Part shown: in pieces, positions 37,128-46,863 of the stretch
How positions within the stretch are numbered: position 1 is the stretch's first letter
Layout: each line of letters starts with the position of its first letter
DNA from: Amesomyces nigricolor
Taxonomy: Eukaryota; Ascomycota; Sordariomycetes; Sordariales; Chaetomiaceae
Direction of reading: 5' to 3'
NCBI GenBank assembly: GCA_004802645.1
Contig: SRKS01000005.1
Span: 1-64,000 of the forward strand
Length of the DNA: 64,000 bases
The notes under the pieces: model-generated
Told to the model about the DNA's origin: nothing
Databases searched by the model: none
Seen by the model: only the letters and a program-made list of their open reading frames with translations
Made by a program: the position numbers and the translations under genes

Positions 37128-37361
37128 TGTAACGGTCTTAGGAGTGTATTGCAACTATCTAATGACGACTCTACGAGTACAACTAAGCTTGAAGAAAGAA
37201 AAGGAAAACAGAGAAACAGGCCAACGCGTTGCGGAGACCTTCCTCTGACCAGAAGGAAACACTAAGTGAAAAAGGGGTAAGTGTGATGGAGTCGTTGGCC
37301 GGGAGATGTTCAGGGGTTGGCCGAGGGTCACCGAGGCCTCTCCGGGGCTCAGCCCGTTACA
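37128..37361 (-). repeat. 3' LTR of the intact chromovirus
   Basis: 234 bp, identical to 42913-43146. Confidence 0.95.
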
Positions 37362-40300
37362 ATACCCCCCTCCTCTCCCGGCGTTGCCTCATCTTCCGTG
37401 ATCTTCCCGTGGGCGGCTTCATACCGGTCCAGGGCTTCTGTCTCCAAGAAGGCACTCAGCGGTTCCCAGGTAGGCTGTATATGGCCAGTCCATTTAACAA
37501 ATACCTCTGTTTCTCCTGCCGTCTTCTTTGCCTCCAGGATCTCCTCGACATGCCATTCTTCCTCGCCGTCCTCGTCGTCTGCTGGTATTATGGCCGGGGG
37601 CTGGGTGTTGTCTTGGGCTTGGGAAGGTAGTGGATCATCGCCAGTCCGCTTCAGCAGCATGACGTGGAATACGTTGTGGATGCCTGGTGGTGTGTCCAGA
37701 CGGCAGGCGTGCGAACCGATCAGTTCCATGACGGTGTATTTGGCGTTTCTCCAGTCGAGCTTCCTCGAAGGCCGGTTGGTTTTGATATTGGTCAGTCGTA
37801 GCCAGACCTTGTCTCCCACGCGGAACTGTTCAGCGACCTGCCGGTCTCGGTTGGCGTATTCCTCTTGACGCTCCTGGGCGGTGGCCATCGCAGCTTGTGC
37901 TACCTGTACTGCTTCCTTCAGCTTAGCGACAAAGGCCTCTCCACGGGCAACCGGGGAGTTCCTAGTCGTACGTAGTTCTCTCTCCCTATCAGTCAGGTCA
38001 AGGAGGTCCACGTCGTAGCCGTGCGTGAGAAAAAAGGGGCTGATTCCCGTTGACGTTGCGTTACGGTTGTTGACAGCTAGCATCGCCGCGGCCAGCAGGC
38101 CTGCCCAATCATCCTGCCAGTATGTTGTATAGCAGCGTAGGTAGTGTTCCAAAACTTGGTTGGCTCGTTCCGTTGCGCCATCGGTCTCGGGGTGGTAGGC
38201 TGTAGACAACCTGCGAGTGATCTTCAACAACTCGCAGACCCTCTTCCACATATGGCCGACGAACTGGGGTCCTCTATCGGAGACGATTGCCGATGGAAGG
38301 CCATGGTGCCGGATGAAGCAGCTGAGCAGCCGCTCGGCCACGTCTTCGGCAGTTGTTGACGCCATTGCTTCGAAGACTACACTCTTTGACAATCGGTCGG
38401 TGATAACCATGATAGTATCCGCCTGGTCAGGACCAGACTGGGGCAGCCCAGTGACGAAGTCTATAGAAATCTCGCTCCAGATCCGCTCGGGGATCGGAAG
38501 GGGCTTCAGTAGGCCACGCCGTTTCTCTCTCCAGACGGCTGTCCTTCCACATACATCGCAGTTCCGGAGGAACCTTCGGACGTCCTGGCTAAGGCCGGGC
38601 CATGTAAACTTCCGAGCGATCAGTGATTTCGTAAGGTCCCTGCCTGGGTGCCCAGATATGGCCGAGTCGTGTGTCTCTTGGATGACTTGAGTCCGGAGTG
38701 GTTCGAAGAGAGGAAGCCAGATTCGCCCCCTCCAACAAAGCCGTTTTCCCTCGTCGATCGAACACTCTGTGATCGAGATAGGGAGCCCCCACTGTGGAGG
38801 TAACTGCCTCTCACCGTCTTTGACCAACTGGCGGATTAACCAGTAACGGTTGTTAGCCGCAAGTCCCTGCTCCCACAGATCGCTGAAGGGCTTGTCGATG
38901 AATGGGTTCTCGGGGGGATCTGACTTGTCGGCTTGGTCGTCGCCGTCTCCATCTTGATCGCCAGCCTTTACGAACCCAACGCCAACCTTAGTCTCGAGCT
39001 TGCCAGTCCAAGGTTCTGCTTCCTCCACTTCTACCACCCTTGCTAGGGCACTGATCTGTGCGCGGTGGACTGAGACACGGCCCCTCCGTATTCTCAGGAG
39101 CTGAAAGTAGCGTCCAGCGAGACGTTCATCGAATCCATCCGTCGGCATGTCCTGGTCTCTCCTCGAGAGTGCGTCGGGTACTACAGCTTCTTTGCCCGGC
39201 CGGTACGTCAGTTTGAAGTTGTAACGGGCGAGGATCTCTGCCCAGCGAACCTGCCGTTCGCTCAACTGCCGCTTTTTGTAGAAGTATTCGAGGTTCTTAT
39301 GGTCTGTCCAAACCTCAAATAGCGGTATACTCCGGAGCTCGGAATCCCACTGCTCGAGACAGCGGATGACTGCCAATAGTTCTTTGTCGTGGATTGGGTA
39401 GTTGCACTCTGCTGCGTTGTTCTTTTTTGAGAAGAACGCTACAGGCCGTAGGATTCCTTCGTCATCGTACTGGGAGAGTGCTCCTCCGACCGCGTACCCC
39501 GAAGAGTCTGTCTCGACCACTGTCTTCCGGTCTGGATCCCATTGGGCTAAGATCGGGGCGCTAATAAGAAGAGTCTTGAGTCTCTCAAAGGCTTCTTCGC
39601 ACTGGGGTGACCAGAGGAAGGGAGCTCCTTTCTTAGTCAGGGCCGTCAGGGGCATCGCTACCGTCGAGAAGTTTGGGACGAACTCTCTATAGTAGTTGGC
39701 AAACCCAACGAACCCTCTGACTCCCTTGACGGACTTGGGACGTTCCCACTGCTCGACTGCTCTGATCTTCTCGGGGTCGACGCGGATTCCCTTTCCAGCT
39801 TCGACGATAAACCCTAGGTACTTGACGGTCTTTGCCTCAAAGTCGCACTTGTCGATGTCGACTTGGAGACCAGCCTCTTGAAGCTTCTGCATGACCTTCC
39901 GAACCTTCTTCCTGTGGTCAGAGAGCGAGCCGTTGGAGTAGATCAAAACATCGTCGATATAAGCCGAACAGAACTCGTCGAGGTACTCGCGTAGCGTATT
40001 GTTGATGTACCGTTGGAAGGTAGCCGGGGCACCAGTCAACCCAAACGGGGTGACCAACCACTCGTATAGCCCGTATCTCGTACGAAACGCGGTCTTCCAC
40101 TCGTCTCCTTCCTTGATTCGGATCTTGTGGAATGCGGCAATCACGTCCAGCTTCGTGAACCATCTTGACTTCGACAGAGACCGAAGCGTCTCGTTGATCA
40201 GGGGGAGTGGGTACCGGTCTTTGCGGGTGATGGCATTCAGCCCTCGGTAGTCGACGCAAAAACGTAGTCCCCCCCCTGGCTTCTTAACAAATAGGACGGG

Positions 40301-41119
40301 GGCTGAAGCTGATGAACTGCTTGCCCTGATAAAGTTCTTGTCGAGAAGTTCGGTGAGGGTCTTTCGCAAAACGATCAGTTCTTCGCGTGACATCCCATAG
40401 AGTGGCCCCCAGGGTAAGGGCTTCTCCCGTCCATCCTCGTTTCTTTCTAGTGTGATCTCGTGGTCTACCCCTGGTCGAGGGGGTGGTAGCTGGTCTGCGG
40501 CGCTCCGGTCAAAGAGGGGGAGAAATTCGTGGTAATGCTCAGGTAGCTTCTGCCGTGGGTCGGTATGTCTCTTTGGGGCAAGTGCTTTTTCGATATCCCT
40601 AAGGCTTGCAGCAAAAATCTGTGCTGGCTTTGCCGGATTGTAGACTCGGGATGCCTGAGTCTTCCGAGTCCTTCGTACCAGGGCTCCAAAAACGCTAGAC
40701 ATCTGTTGGGAGATTGGTAGCGTTGTGCTCTCTTCCCGACTCCTTTCCTTGACGATTAGACCCGATGTCCCAATCGTCAGTTCCCCTCGTGATGGGGAAA
40801 TCGTCACCTCTTCGGCGTCCATCCATGGCCGACCAAGGATAATATCATCCTCCTGGTCAGGGATGACGTAGAAGAAGACGCGGTTCAGTTTGTGGCCGTC
40901 AATGTCGGTATCTGCGTAGGCCACCTCTCGGATGGCGCCCTTGACTGTCACGTTGACTTGGGCGAGATCGCGAGGGGTGATTGGGATGCATGGGAGGCGT
41001 AAGCGTCTGGCGAGTGAGAGGCTGATGGTAGCAAAACATAGGCAACCACTGTCAACGAGGGCCTTGGTATAACGAATTCCATTGATGCCAAAGTTAACGT
41101 AGAAAGGTTTTCCATCCAT
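37349..41119 (-). CDS. Chromovirus pol polyprotein, 1256 residues
   Basis: The listed start is the first ATG, but the frame is open upstream to the gag end and lies in -1 relative to gag, so a Gag-Pol fusion by frameshifting is likely. Domains: aspartic protease (VDSGC, about residue 23), reverse transcriptase (VDYRGLN, YIDDVLIYS at about 385), RNase H (VETDSSGYAVGG at about 540, DHKNLEYF), integrase HHCC (ends CDVCGRT at about 850), catalytic D (SIDFVTG at about 886), D (VSDRGPQF at about 948) and E (ATERAN at about 983), then a chromodomain (VFVKWTGHIQPTWEP, about 1187-1240). The stop overlaps the 3' LTR by 13 bp. All active-site residues are present. Confidence 0.96.
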   Translation of the reverse strand: MDGKPFYVNFGINGIRYTKALVDSGCLCFATISLSLARRLRLPCIPITPRDLAQVNVTVKGAIREVAYADTDIDGHKLNRVFFYVIPDQEDDIILGRPWMDAEEVTISPSRGELTIGTSGLIVKERSREESTTLPISQQMSSVFGALVRRTRKTQASRVYNPAKPAQIFAASLRDIEKALAPKRHTDPRQKLPEHYHEFLPLFDRSAADQLPPPRPGVDHEITLERNEDGREKPLPWGPLYGMSREELIVLRKTLTELLDKNFIRASSSSASAPVLFVKKPGGGLRFCVDYRGLNAITRKDRYPLPLINETLRSLSKSRWFTKLDVIAAFHKIRIKEGDEWKTAFRTRYGLYEWLVTPFGLTGAPATFQRYINNTLREYLDEFCSAYIDDVLIYSNGSLSDHRKKVRKVMQKLQEAGLQVDIDKCDFEAKTVKYLGFIVEAGKGIRVDPEKIRAVEQWERPKSVKGVRGFVGFANYYREFVPNFSTVAMPLTALTKKGAPFLWSPQCEEAFERLKTLLISAPILAQWDPDRKTVVETDSSGYAVGGALSQYDDEGILRPVAFFSKKNNAAECNYPIHDKELLAVIRCLEQWDSELRSIPLFEVWTDHKNLEYFYKKRQLSERQVRWAEILARYNFKLTYRPGKEAVVPDALSRRDQDMPTDGFDERLAGRYFQLLRIRRGRVSVHRAQISALARVVEVEEAEPWTGKLETKVGVGFVKAGDQDGDGDDQADKSDPPENPFIDKPFSDLWEQGLAANNRYWLIRQLVKDGERQLPPQWGLPISITECSIDEGKRLCWRGRIWLPLFEPLRTQVIQETHDSAISGHPGRDLTKSLIARKFTWPGLSQDVRRFLRNCDVCGRTAVWREKRRGLLKPLPIPERIWSEISIDFVTGLPQSGPDQADTIMVITDRLSKSVVFEAMASTTAEDVAERLLSCFIRHHGLPSAIVSDRGPQFVGHMWKRVCELLKITRRLSTAYHPETDGATERANQVLEHYLRCYTTYWQDDWAGLLAAAMLAVNNRNATSTGISPFFLTHGYDVDLLDLTDRERELRTTRNSPVARGEAFVAKLKEAVQVAQAAMATAQERQEEYANRDRQVAEQFRVGDKVWLRLTNIKTNRPSRKLDWRNAKYTVMELIGSHACRLDTPPGIHNVFHVMLLKRTGDDPLPSQAQDNTQPPAIIPADDEDGEEEWHVEEILEAKKTAGETEVFVKWTGHIQPTWEPLSAFLETEALDRYEAAHGKITEDEATPGEEGGIVTG

Positions 41120-41187
41120 CTGGCCCTCGACCTCATTCCATTCCTGCTTCGCCTCCGAGTGCTCCTGGTCATGACTTCGGCCAGGAG

Positions 41188-42450
41188 CTACTCTTTTAAC
41201 TCTTCGTCATCGGTCATCGTCTGGATAGATGAGTCGTCGTCTGTGTCGACTAGGTCCTCGATCTTAGGGAGCTTGGGGCGTGATTTCTTTGCGTATGTTC
41301 GGGGCTGGGATTCGGGACGCCTTGCAGGAAGGAGAGGGCATTCGGAGATCCAACAGCCGTCTCTGCCACATCGTAGACACCGTTTCTCCCTGCGGCGTGA
41401 GGCCATCTCCTTGTCGTCGGCCCACTTCGCCCGCTTCCCTGCCAGTTCCTTGTTCTGTCGCTGAACTGCTCTACTGATCTTCGTAGGTTCCCAATCCATA
41501 ACGTCCTGGGGGGGGGTAGTAGCACGGATCTCGCTCTGCTGCTTCGTAGGTCTCTGGCTGGAGGAAGGGCTCTGTACTTTCTCATAGGTTTCTTTGCGGG
41601 TGGGTTGCTGGGGGCCACGCCGCTGAGAGAACGCGCGAAACTCGTCGAGGTTGGCGCCCAGGTCGTGGAGGGACCGCACGTACTCGTTATACTCGTTGGG
41701 CATATTGAGTTGGCCCTTAAGCTCCCTCCGCATCTCTCCATTGAGGGTTTTCTTGAGATAGCTGATCTTGACGGCAGATGTCCACCCGGCTCCGTCCGCA
41801 TCGGCTAATTCCTTCTCAAACTTGGGCAGGAAAGACGCAAAGGGTTCCTTGTCCCCCTGGGCCATCGAGCCCAACTTGTCGAGAGCTTTTTGGGTGAGGT
41901 TTGGGTCCGAGTAACAAGAGGATAGGTACTGGAGAAACTCCGTAGGCTCGGTTGTCTCGCTCTGCTTGCAGTGGTCGAAGTAGGCCGCGGACATTGCTTG
42001 TGGGCTCTCTGCGAGGCGGGCGAAGATGTAGGAGAACTGATCTCTCTTGGTGCCGATTGCTAGGCCGTCGGTTTCCAACTTGCTCTCCATCTCCTGCTTC
42101 CATGTCCGAAACTTCCTCCGAGTCCCATCAAAACGGGGGGGGTCCGGGAGGGTCGTCTTTCTCTTCGTCTGGATGGGTGGGGATAGTGATGAAGCAGTAA
42201 CCGCAGGTGCAGGTGGTGGTATAACGGCGATAGCAGGGGGGGCTGGCGATGTTGGGGTCCGAGGTGTAGGTACGTTAGATCGCACTGCCGCGAGTCCTTC
42301 TTGTAGGAGTCGGATCTGGGCGTCGTTCGCTTCCCGTTCTTCTGCCTGACGCTTCTCGAGACTGGCAAATCGCTGCTCGAGGAACTGCATCATCTGGGCC
42401 ATTGGGTCGCTGCTTTGGCCATCCTGCATTGTGGTGTCGTTGGCTGACAT
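41188..42450 (-). CDS. Chromovirus gag, 420 residues
   Basis: The ATG chosen (MSANDTTMQDG, 42448-42450) is the first in frame; the upstream frame is open but has no ATG and consists of the leader minisatellite. It has a short coiled coil (MMQFLEQRFASLEKRQ), a Pro-rich linker, a retrotransposon Gag capsid region (FDGTRRKFRTWKQEM) and one zinc knuckle. The knuckle reads CLRCGRDGCWISEC, with Cys where the conserved His normally stands. The last codons TTA AAA GAG TAG (41188-41199) are a candidate -1 slip site into pol. Confidence 0.94.
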   Translation of the reverse strand: MSANDTTMQDGQSSDPMAQMMQFLEQRFASLEKRQAEEREANDAQIRLLQEGLAAVRSNVPTPRTPTSPAPPAIAVIPPPAPAVTASSLSPPIQTKRKTTLPDPPRFDGTRRKFRTWKQEMESKLETDGLAIGTKRDQFSYIFARLAESPQAMSAAYFDHCKQSETTEPTEFLQYLSSCYSDPNLTQKALDKLGSMAQGDKEPFASFLPKFEKELADADGAGWTSAVKISYLKKTLNGEMRRELKGQLNMPNEYNEYVRSLHDLGANLDEFRAFSQRRGPQQPTRKETYEKVQSPSSSQRPTKQQSEIRATTPPQDVMDWEPTKISRAVQRQNKELAGKRAKWADDKEMASRRREKRCLRCGRDGCWISECPLLPARRPESQPRTYAKKSRPKLPKIEDLVDTDDDSSIQTMTDDEELKE

Positions 42451-42481
42451 TATGATGCTCCTTCTGATGGGTTCCCGTTGT

Positions 42482-42812
42482 GCCTCGCTCGAATGGAGGG
42501 CTTGCGTCGGGTGCCTCGCGTGATGGAGGGCTTGCGTCGGGTGCCTCGCGTGATGGAGGGCTTGCGTCGGGTGCCTCGCGTGATGGAGGGCTTGCGTCGG
42601 GTGCCTCGCGTGATGGAGGGCTTGCGTCGGGTGCCTCGCGTGATGGAGGGCTTGCGTCGGGTGCCTCGCGTGATGGAGGGCTTGCGTCGGGTGCCTCGCG
42701 TGATGGAGGGCTTGCGTCGGGTGCCTCGCGTGATGGAGGGCTTGCGTCGTGTGCCTCGCGTGATGGAGGGCTTGCGTCGTATGCCTCGGGTGATGGAGGG
42801 CTTGCGTCGGGT
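42482..42812. repeat. 30-bp leader minisatellite, about 11 units
   Basis: Tandem 30-bp units, nine nearly identical, lie between the primer-binding site and the gag ATG. Because the unit is a multiple of three, the upstream gag frame reads as repeated TQALHHARHP with no stop. Head-to-tail with no spacers, so not CRISPR. Confidence 0.96.
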
Positions 42813-42912
42813 TGCGGTTATATCTGTACCGCGGTCGTGGGTGTCTCGCCGTCTTGATGACGACGCAGACCTTCTCTGCAATTGACAACAGAAGAAGGAA
42901 GCTTAGTTGTAA

Positions 42913-43146
42913 TGTAACGGTCTTAGGAGTGTATTGCAACTATCTAATGACGACTCTACGAGTACAACTAAGCTTGAAGAAAGAAAAGGAAAACAGAGAA
43001 ACAGGCCAACGCGTTGCGGAGACCTTCCTCTGACCAGAAGGAAACACTAAGTGAAAAAGGGGTAAGTGTGATGGAGTCGTTGGCCGGGAGATGTTCAGGG
43101 GTTGGCCGAGGGTCACCGAGGCCTCTCCGGGGCTCAGCCCGTTACA
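42913..43146 (-). repeat. 5' LTR of the intact chromovirus
   Basis: 234 bp. The primer-binding site lies immediately inside, at 42899-42912. Confidence 0.95.
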
Positions 43147-44017
43147 GCTAGTGTCCCTTATCCTCTTACGTTCGGACTTCCTTCTCAATTACCTTCCTAA
43201 TATCCGCTACTTGAACTTTGCCCTTTTCCCCTTCTTCTACCCTGGATATATCAACTATATAGAATAGAGTGTCCGTAAATGTCGGTAGTGTTATATTCGA
43301 GGTAGAGAGGGTGCGTATCCCGCTTGGCTGGCTCGTCGGTGGTGTACGGGCGATATCGGCGTAGGATGCCCTTAGGCTTAGTTAGGACGCGGCCGTGACG
43401 CTCTAGTTGCGTACCAGCGCGTCAATTTGTTCCCGGGCTTACCTCAGTTCCTCGGATAGTTGGGCCTTGGTATCCATTAGTGAGCTTTCCATCTAGCGAT
43501 GCAGTTCTTCGATTGTCTTTTGCTGCCGGTCGACGGTGTTGCGTAGTTCGCTGATTGCCTCCAGGAGTACCTGTAGCGATGACTTCCCACTCTCCGCCCG
43601 GTCGTACAACCCACTCTTGCCCCCTGTCATGCGTGTTCCTCTCATCGTAGTGGCCCGTATGCTCTCGCTTGTGACTCGCTTCGATGTAGTGGTCGTACCC
43701 TCAGTCGATTGTATGGCTTCGCGTAGCTTCATACTCGGTTTTGAGGCACGGCTCGGGCGCTTCGGTGAGGGTGGTTGGGCAGACGCTTCGTCTACGATGC
43801 GTTCTGCGTGCCGGCATCATTTTCTTCTCCAGGCGCGACCATGATCGCGTCTTCAGCTTCGGTTCCAGGGCTTCGCGGCGCGCCACGCCGCGCGGCGCCT
43901 CCTGGCGTAGCGTCGCGCATCGCTCGATTCCGCCACTCTTCGGCTTCTATAGCGCTTCGGTTGTCGATGTTCGTAGGCCTGTGCTCTCCCCTCAAACTTC
44001 GCTCGTTCCGGTGCCCC
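43147..44017 (-). pseudogene. Tad-like LINE ORF1, N-terminal part and 5' region
   Basis: Minus-strand text contains a coiled-coil stretch (LQVLLEAISELRNTVDRQQK) followed by SYADIARTPPTSQPS, a motif typical of ORF1 in Tad-type fungal LINEs. Stops (after IEELHR and others) break it. GC-rich sequence upstream (43740-44017) encodes Arg/Ala-rich peptides and is the likely 5' region. The true LINE 5' end and its target duplication were not found. Confidence 0.65.
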
Positions 44018-44185
44018 CTGCATGGAATGCAGGGATGGGAGGCTGCCTGCACTTAGTCCTTTCGTTGTACGGGCTGCCCCACTTAGTGGTCTGCTCCACT
44101 TCCAGACAGTCATCTTGTGGCGTGGGCCTGGGCCCACCTGGCCCGAGCACTGCAGGCAGCCTCCCATCCCTGCATTCCATGCAGG
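44018..44185. repeat. 34-bp perfect inverted repeat around the solo copia LTR start
   Basis: Arms at 44018-44051 and 44152-44185 are exact reverse complements, with about 100 bp between. The right arm is inside the solo LTR at 44117. The left arm looks like an inverted scrap of the same LTR family. Confidence 0.85.
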
Positions 44186-44262
44186 GCTTTCCCAAGGAAC
44201 AACCAAGAACAAGACAGACACCATCACCACTTTGACCGCTTGGTTGCCTGTCCCCACACACA
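44117..44262 (+). repeat. Solo copia-type LTR upstream of the PQ-loop gene
   Basis: 146 bp, TGTGGCG to CACACA, flanked by CATCT at 44112-44116 and 44263-44267. Its last 60 bp closely match the LTRs at 28155 and 60219, while the middle differs. It ends 114 bp before the PQ-loop start codon and could supply promoter sequence. Confidence 0.9.
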
Positions 44263-44376
44263 CATCTTCCCCGCCTGCGGCCACCAGCTCCTCTCTCCTC
44301 TATAGTAACAACATTACCAGTTTCACCTTAAGCCTCACACCTTTCCTATCCCAGTAGCGGACGCGTCGTGGCCAAA

Positions 44377-45397
44377 ATGGGAGACGAAACTATATTCCCC
44401 GAGCTGCCTGACTGGTGGCGGATGTATGTCCCCTTTTGCCGCGACCTGGCGGTTTCCAGATGGATCTATACTATAATCGACTGACTGATACGTCTTGTGA
44501 TGTACGTAACAGCCTCCTGCTAGCGGTGAGCCTAGCGTCCTTCCTGCCGCAGCTGGGAGTCCTTCTTATGCGCCGGGACAGCTCGGGCATGTCGCCGTTC
44601 TACGTGCTCTCCAACCTGCTGAGCACGACCGAGCAGTTTACCTTCATGTTTCTCTCGGCGGTTATCACGCCTGATGACGGCTACTTGATTGTCCACAGCC
44701 CCCTGACGTTAGGCGACTGGATCAACCTCGGGCATACCGCTGTGGTTTGGGTCCTGTGGCTTATCCTGTACGTCCATAGCTCTCCCCGCTGCTGCCGCTA
44801 CTGCTGTTGGCTTCGGTTAGCAGGCTGACCCTGGTACGTCGCCGCCCTAGATTCGTCCTCAGCCTGAGCTTCTTGCCAGGTCACGGCGGCTCCCGCGCCG
44901 CCGCAGCTGCCATCTGCTTTGTCCACCTACTTGTCTCGGTGGTCCCCCAGTTTGTGGATGTGCTCCTCCTGCCCGATCCCGGGCAGGGCATCTATAACAA
45001 CCTCGATCTGATACAGGTCCTTTTCTGGGGGCACATTCTGCTTGTGCTGCCCGCCACTACCGTCATGCGCATTCTGGGCGTATGGCTGCAGGCGTGGGAG
45101 GTTATCTCGCACCCGCCCGAACTACCCTCGCCGCTCAGTAAGGCCAGCTTGCGCCTGCAGGCCGTTGTCTCTGCCTTCGTCGCCATCTCGTGGCTGGGGC
45201 GGCTTCCATCCCACGCAGATAACATTTTGGGGGACTCCCTGTCCCTGACTCTGATTTACTGGTTTGCCATCAACGACGGGATACTTGCTGCGGGCCAGGC
45301 ACTTCTGCTTTGGCTCATCGGCGGCGGCCGCACAGAGAGCACCATTGCGGCGACGAGCGAGGAGACGGAACCCTTGTTGGGCCGGCGCAGTTGTTAG
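44377..45397 (+). CDS. PQ-loop repeat membrane protein, three exons, 282 residues
   Basis: Exons 44377-44423, 44513-44767 and 44851-45397. Intron 1 (89 bp) starts GTATGT, has CTGAC and ends AACAG. Intron 2 (83 bp) starts GTACGT, has CTGAC and ends CCTAG. Splicing restores one frame from MGDETIFPELPDWW to LLGRRSC. PQ motifs occur in exon 2 (SFLPQLGVLL followed by SSGMSPFYVLSN) and exon 3 (VVPQFVDVLL), with about seven hydrophobic segments, which matches the PQ-loop (cystinosin/MtN3-like) family of small-molecule transporters and organelle membrane proteins. No damage is visible. It is an intact host gene among repeats. Substrate unknown. Confidence 0.85.
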
Positions 45398-45639
45398 GGG
45401 TTGCCTCGTGTTTTTTATGTTCCCGCCTCACTTAGCAAAACGGTCGTCAAGTATTCCGTCCTTGCGCTCAGTACGCTCTGCAGTATTATACTTGCAGCTC
45501 CTGTTCTCAGTATGCAACATTCCTGCGATCTCTATTAAATACGGTTAGCTGATAATAATACCTTAAAGGTGCCGAGGAGGAGCAGTTTTCTACTACCCGA
45601 CAACAACTATCCTCAATTGCAATACAACAACACTAGGGA
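45398..45639. other. 3' flank of the PQ-loop gene
   Basis: AT-rich with no gene seen. It probably holds the PQ-loop 3' untranslated region and the outer end of the pogo remnant. Confidence 0.4.
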
Positions 45640-45923
45640 CTAACTATAATAACATCTGAAGCTGCTGAATCAGATGCTTCTGAAACCTCCTGGCAAGTGC
45701 GTGCATTATGGCCAGGCTTGCTGCACACACCACAGCACCGAACCTTCTTGCGACCCCCCCCTGCACTACCACTATCCCGCTATACTTCTTGTACTCCTTC
45801 CCCACCCACCGCCCCTTGTCCCAGTACCTCCTGTGCACCCTGTATAGTACTTAGATCCTAATGAAAAGTCGATTTCCGCTAGGATCTATATAAAGTCAAT
45901 AGAGTTTCCCCTTTGCTTCAATA
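45640..45923 (-). pseudogene. Pogo/Tc1-type DDE transposase, C-terminal remnant
   Basis: The minus-strand frame reads RCCGVCSKPGHNARTCQ near the end, the CCHC knuckle that closes many fungal pogo-like DDE transposases. The N-terminus of a similar protein is on the other side of the solo LTR at 46149. The DDE catalytic core (about 1.3 kb expected) is missing. Low-complexity Ser/Ala text follows to the stop. Confidence 0.6.
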
Positions 45924-46148
45924 TGTCACGGGCGGGACAGGCAGGTAGTTCAATGACAGTGTATTCAGGCTAAGCTACAGTCTCGGGCTCTATTCCGTCG
46001 GTACGGGCAGGCTTGATAGTCAAGACGTAGCTCGAAGAGCTATATACAGGTCTGACGACAGCGAGGTGCAAGATCTTCAACCCACAGTGGTCCGTGCAGC
46101 ACGCTCCACTTGTGGGTTCTGACAGGCAAGGCGTGGACCGCCGTGACA
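45924..46148 (-). repeat. Solo gypsy LTR with unmatched flanks
   Basis: 225 bp, same family as A-E. Flanks are CAATA and GGTTA, so there is no target duplication. It most likely formed by recombination between LTRs of two separate insertions, deleting the transposase core between them. Confidence 0.93.
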
Positions 46149-46268
46149 GGTTAAGGTCATCCGGTCAACATTGTAGATCTTGGCTGCGGCTGAAACGCTT
46201 AGGTTTTTGTCGTTTTGAAGAGCTTGAAGAGCCAAAATTACCCTACTTTCATCTAAAGTAGCGGGCAT
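46149..46268 (-). pseudogene. Pogo/Tc1-type DDE transposase, N-terminal remnant
   Basis: Starts with a true ATG (MPATLDESRVILALQALQND) and continues into a helix-turn-helix Psq-like segment (SVSAAAKIYNVDRMTL), then is cut by the LTR after 40 residues. The rest of the DNA-binding and DDE domains is absent. Confidence 0.7.
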
Positions 46269-46863
46269 GTTGGATGGTGAAGAAAACTGGTGTTGAGTGG
46301 AGAGGTGGCGTGTCGCGTGGAAAATTGCTCACTCGCTTATCATGCTCACTCGCTTATCATACACGTTATCGGCATTCTAAGCTCCCTATTTCTCCACTAC
46401 AGTTCCATGTACCGGTACCTCATCCTGCCTGGTCGCCCCTGTGGCGATGCCCTTGGCTTGTGAGCTCTGCCCTTCAATTCCAACAGTTGAGGAGACGAAT
46501 CATGCTCTTATTTCCTTCTTCTCAAGACAATCATATTGGTTCAGTTTGCCTATAAGCATTAAAAGTTCTCTTCCTGCTCAAGGGGTTCGGAACGGATAGC
46601 TTTGCAGAGGGGAAACTATACCCTTGGAACAACAATGAGTGATCAAGACCAAAGATATCGTCATTCCCGGGAGGGAGAGGTGGTATTTCTGGTTGTGAGC
46701 TGTTGGGCGATTGGGCAAGAACACGGCCGGTGCCCCACTTGAACCACCTTCCAAGGTTCCGGATGGCACATAAATTCAACTGTTTCACTTCCATTCGGGG
46801 GCTGCGCGGGGAACTTGACTTTATCACCCAACACCCTCCAGCAATTGTAAGACAATCGTCAGA
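46269..46863. promoter_or_regulatory. Intergenic region upstream of the DUF6546-like gene
   Basis: The left part holds two direct 17-bp copies (46327-46343 and 46344-46360) that probably belong to the pogo element terminus. The right part is pyrimidine-rich near the start codon and should include the promoter of the gene at 46864. No clear TATA box. Confidence 0.4.

Larger units (their letters stand above)
37128..43146 (-). mobile_element. Intact chromovirus (Ty3/gypsy), potentially active
   Basis: 6019 bp, 234-bp LTRs (TGTAACGG...CCGTTACA) that I find identical base for base, flanked by GCTAG at 37123-37127 and 43147-43151. gag and pol are both uninterrupted, in contrast to every other LTR element here except parts of E. 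It sits in ORF1 of the LINE. Primer site ACAACTAAGCTT (42899-42910, minus strand) is complementary to AAGCTTAGTTGT inside its own LTR, as in self-primed Tf1/sushi-type elements. A polypurine tract borders the 3' LTR. Identical LTRs and the absence of RIP stops point to a recent insertion. Confidence 0.95.

Noticed and set aside
42478..42885. CRISPR-like array or repeat protein
   Set aside because: Units are contiguous with no spacers and lie in a retrotransposon leader; it is a minisatellite.
44927..45112. Minus-strand frame opposite the PQ-loop gene
   Set aside because: A shadow of exon 3, which has spliced continuity and family motifs on the plus strand.
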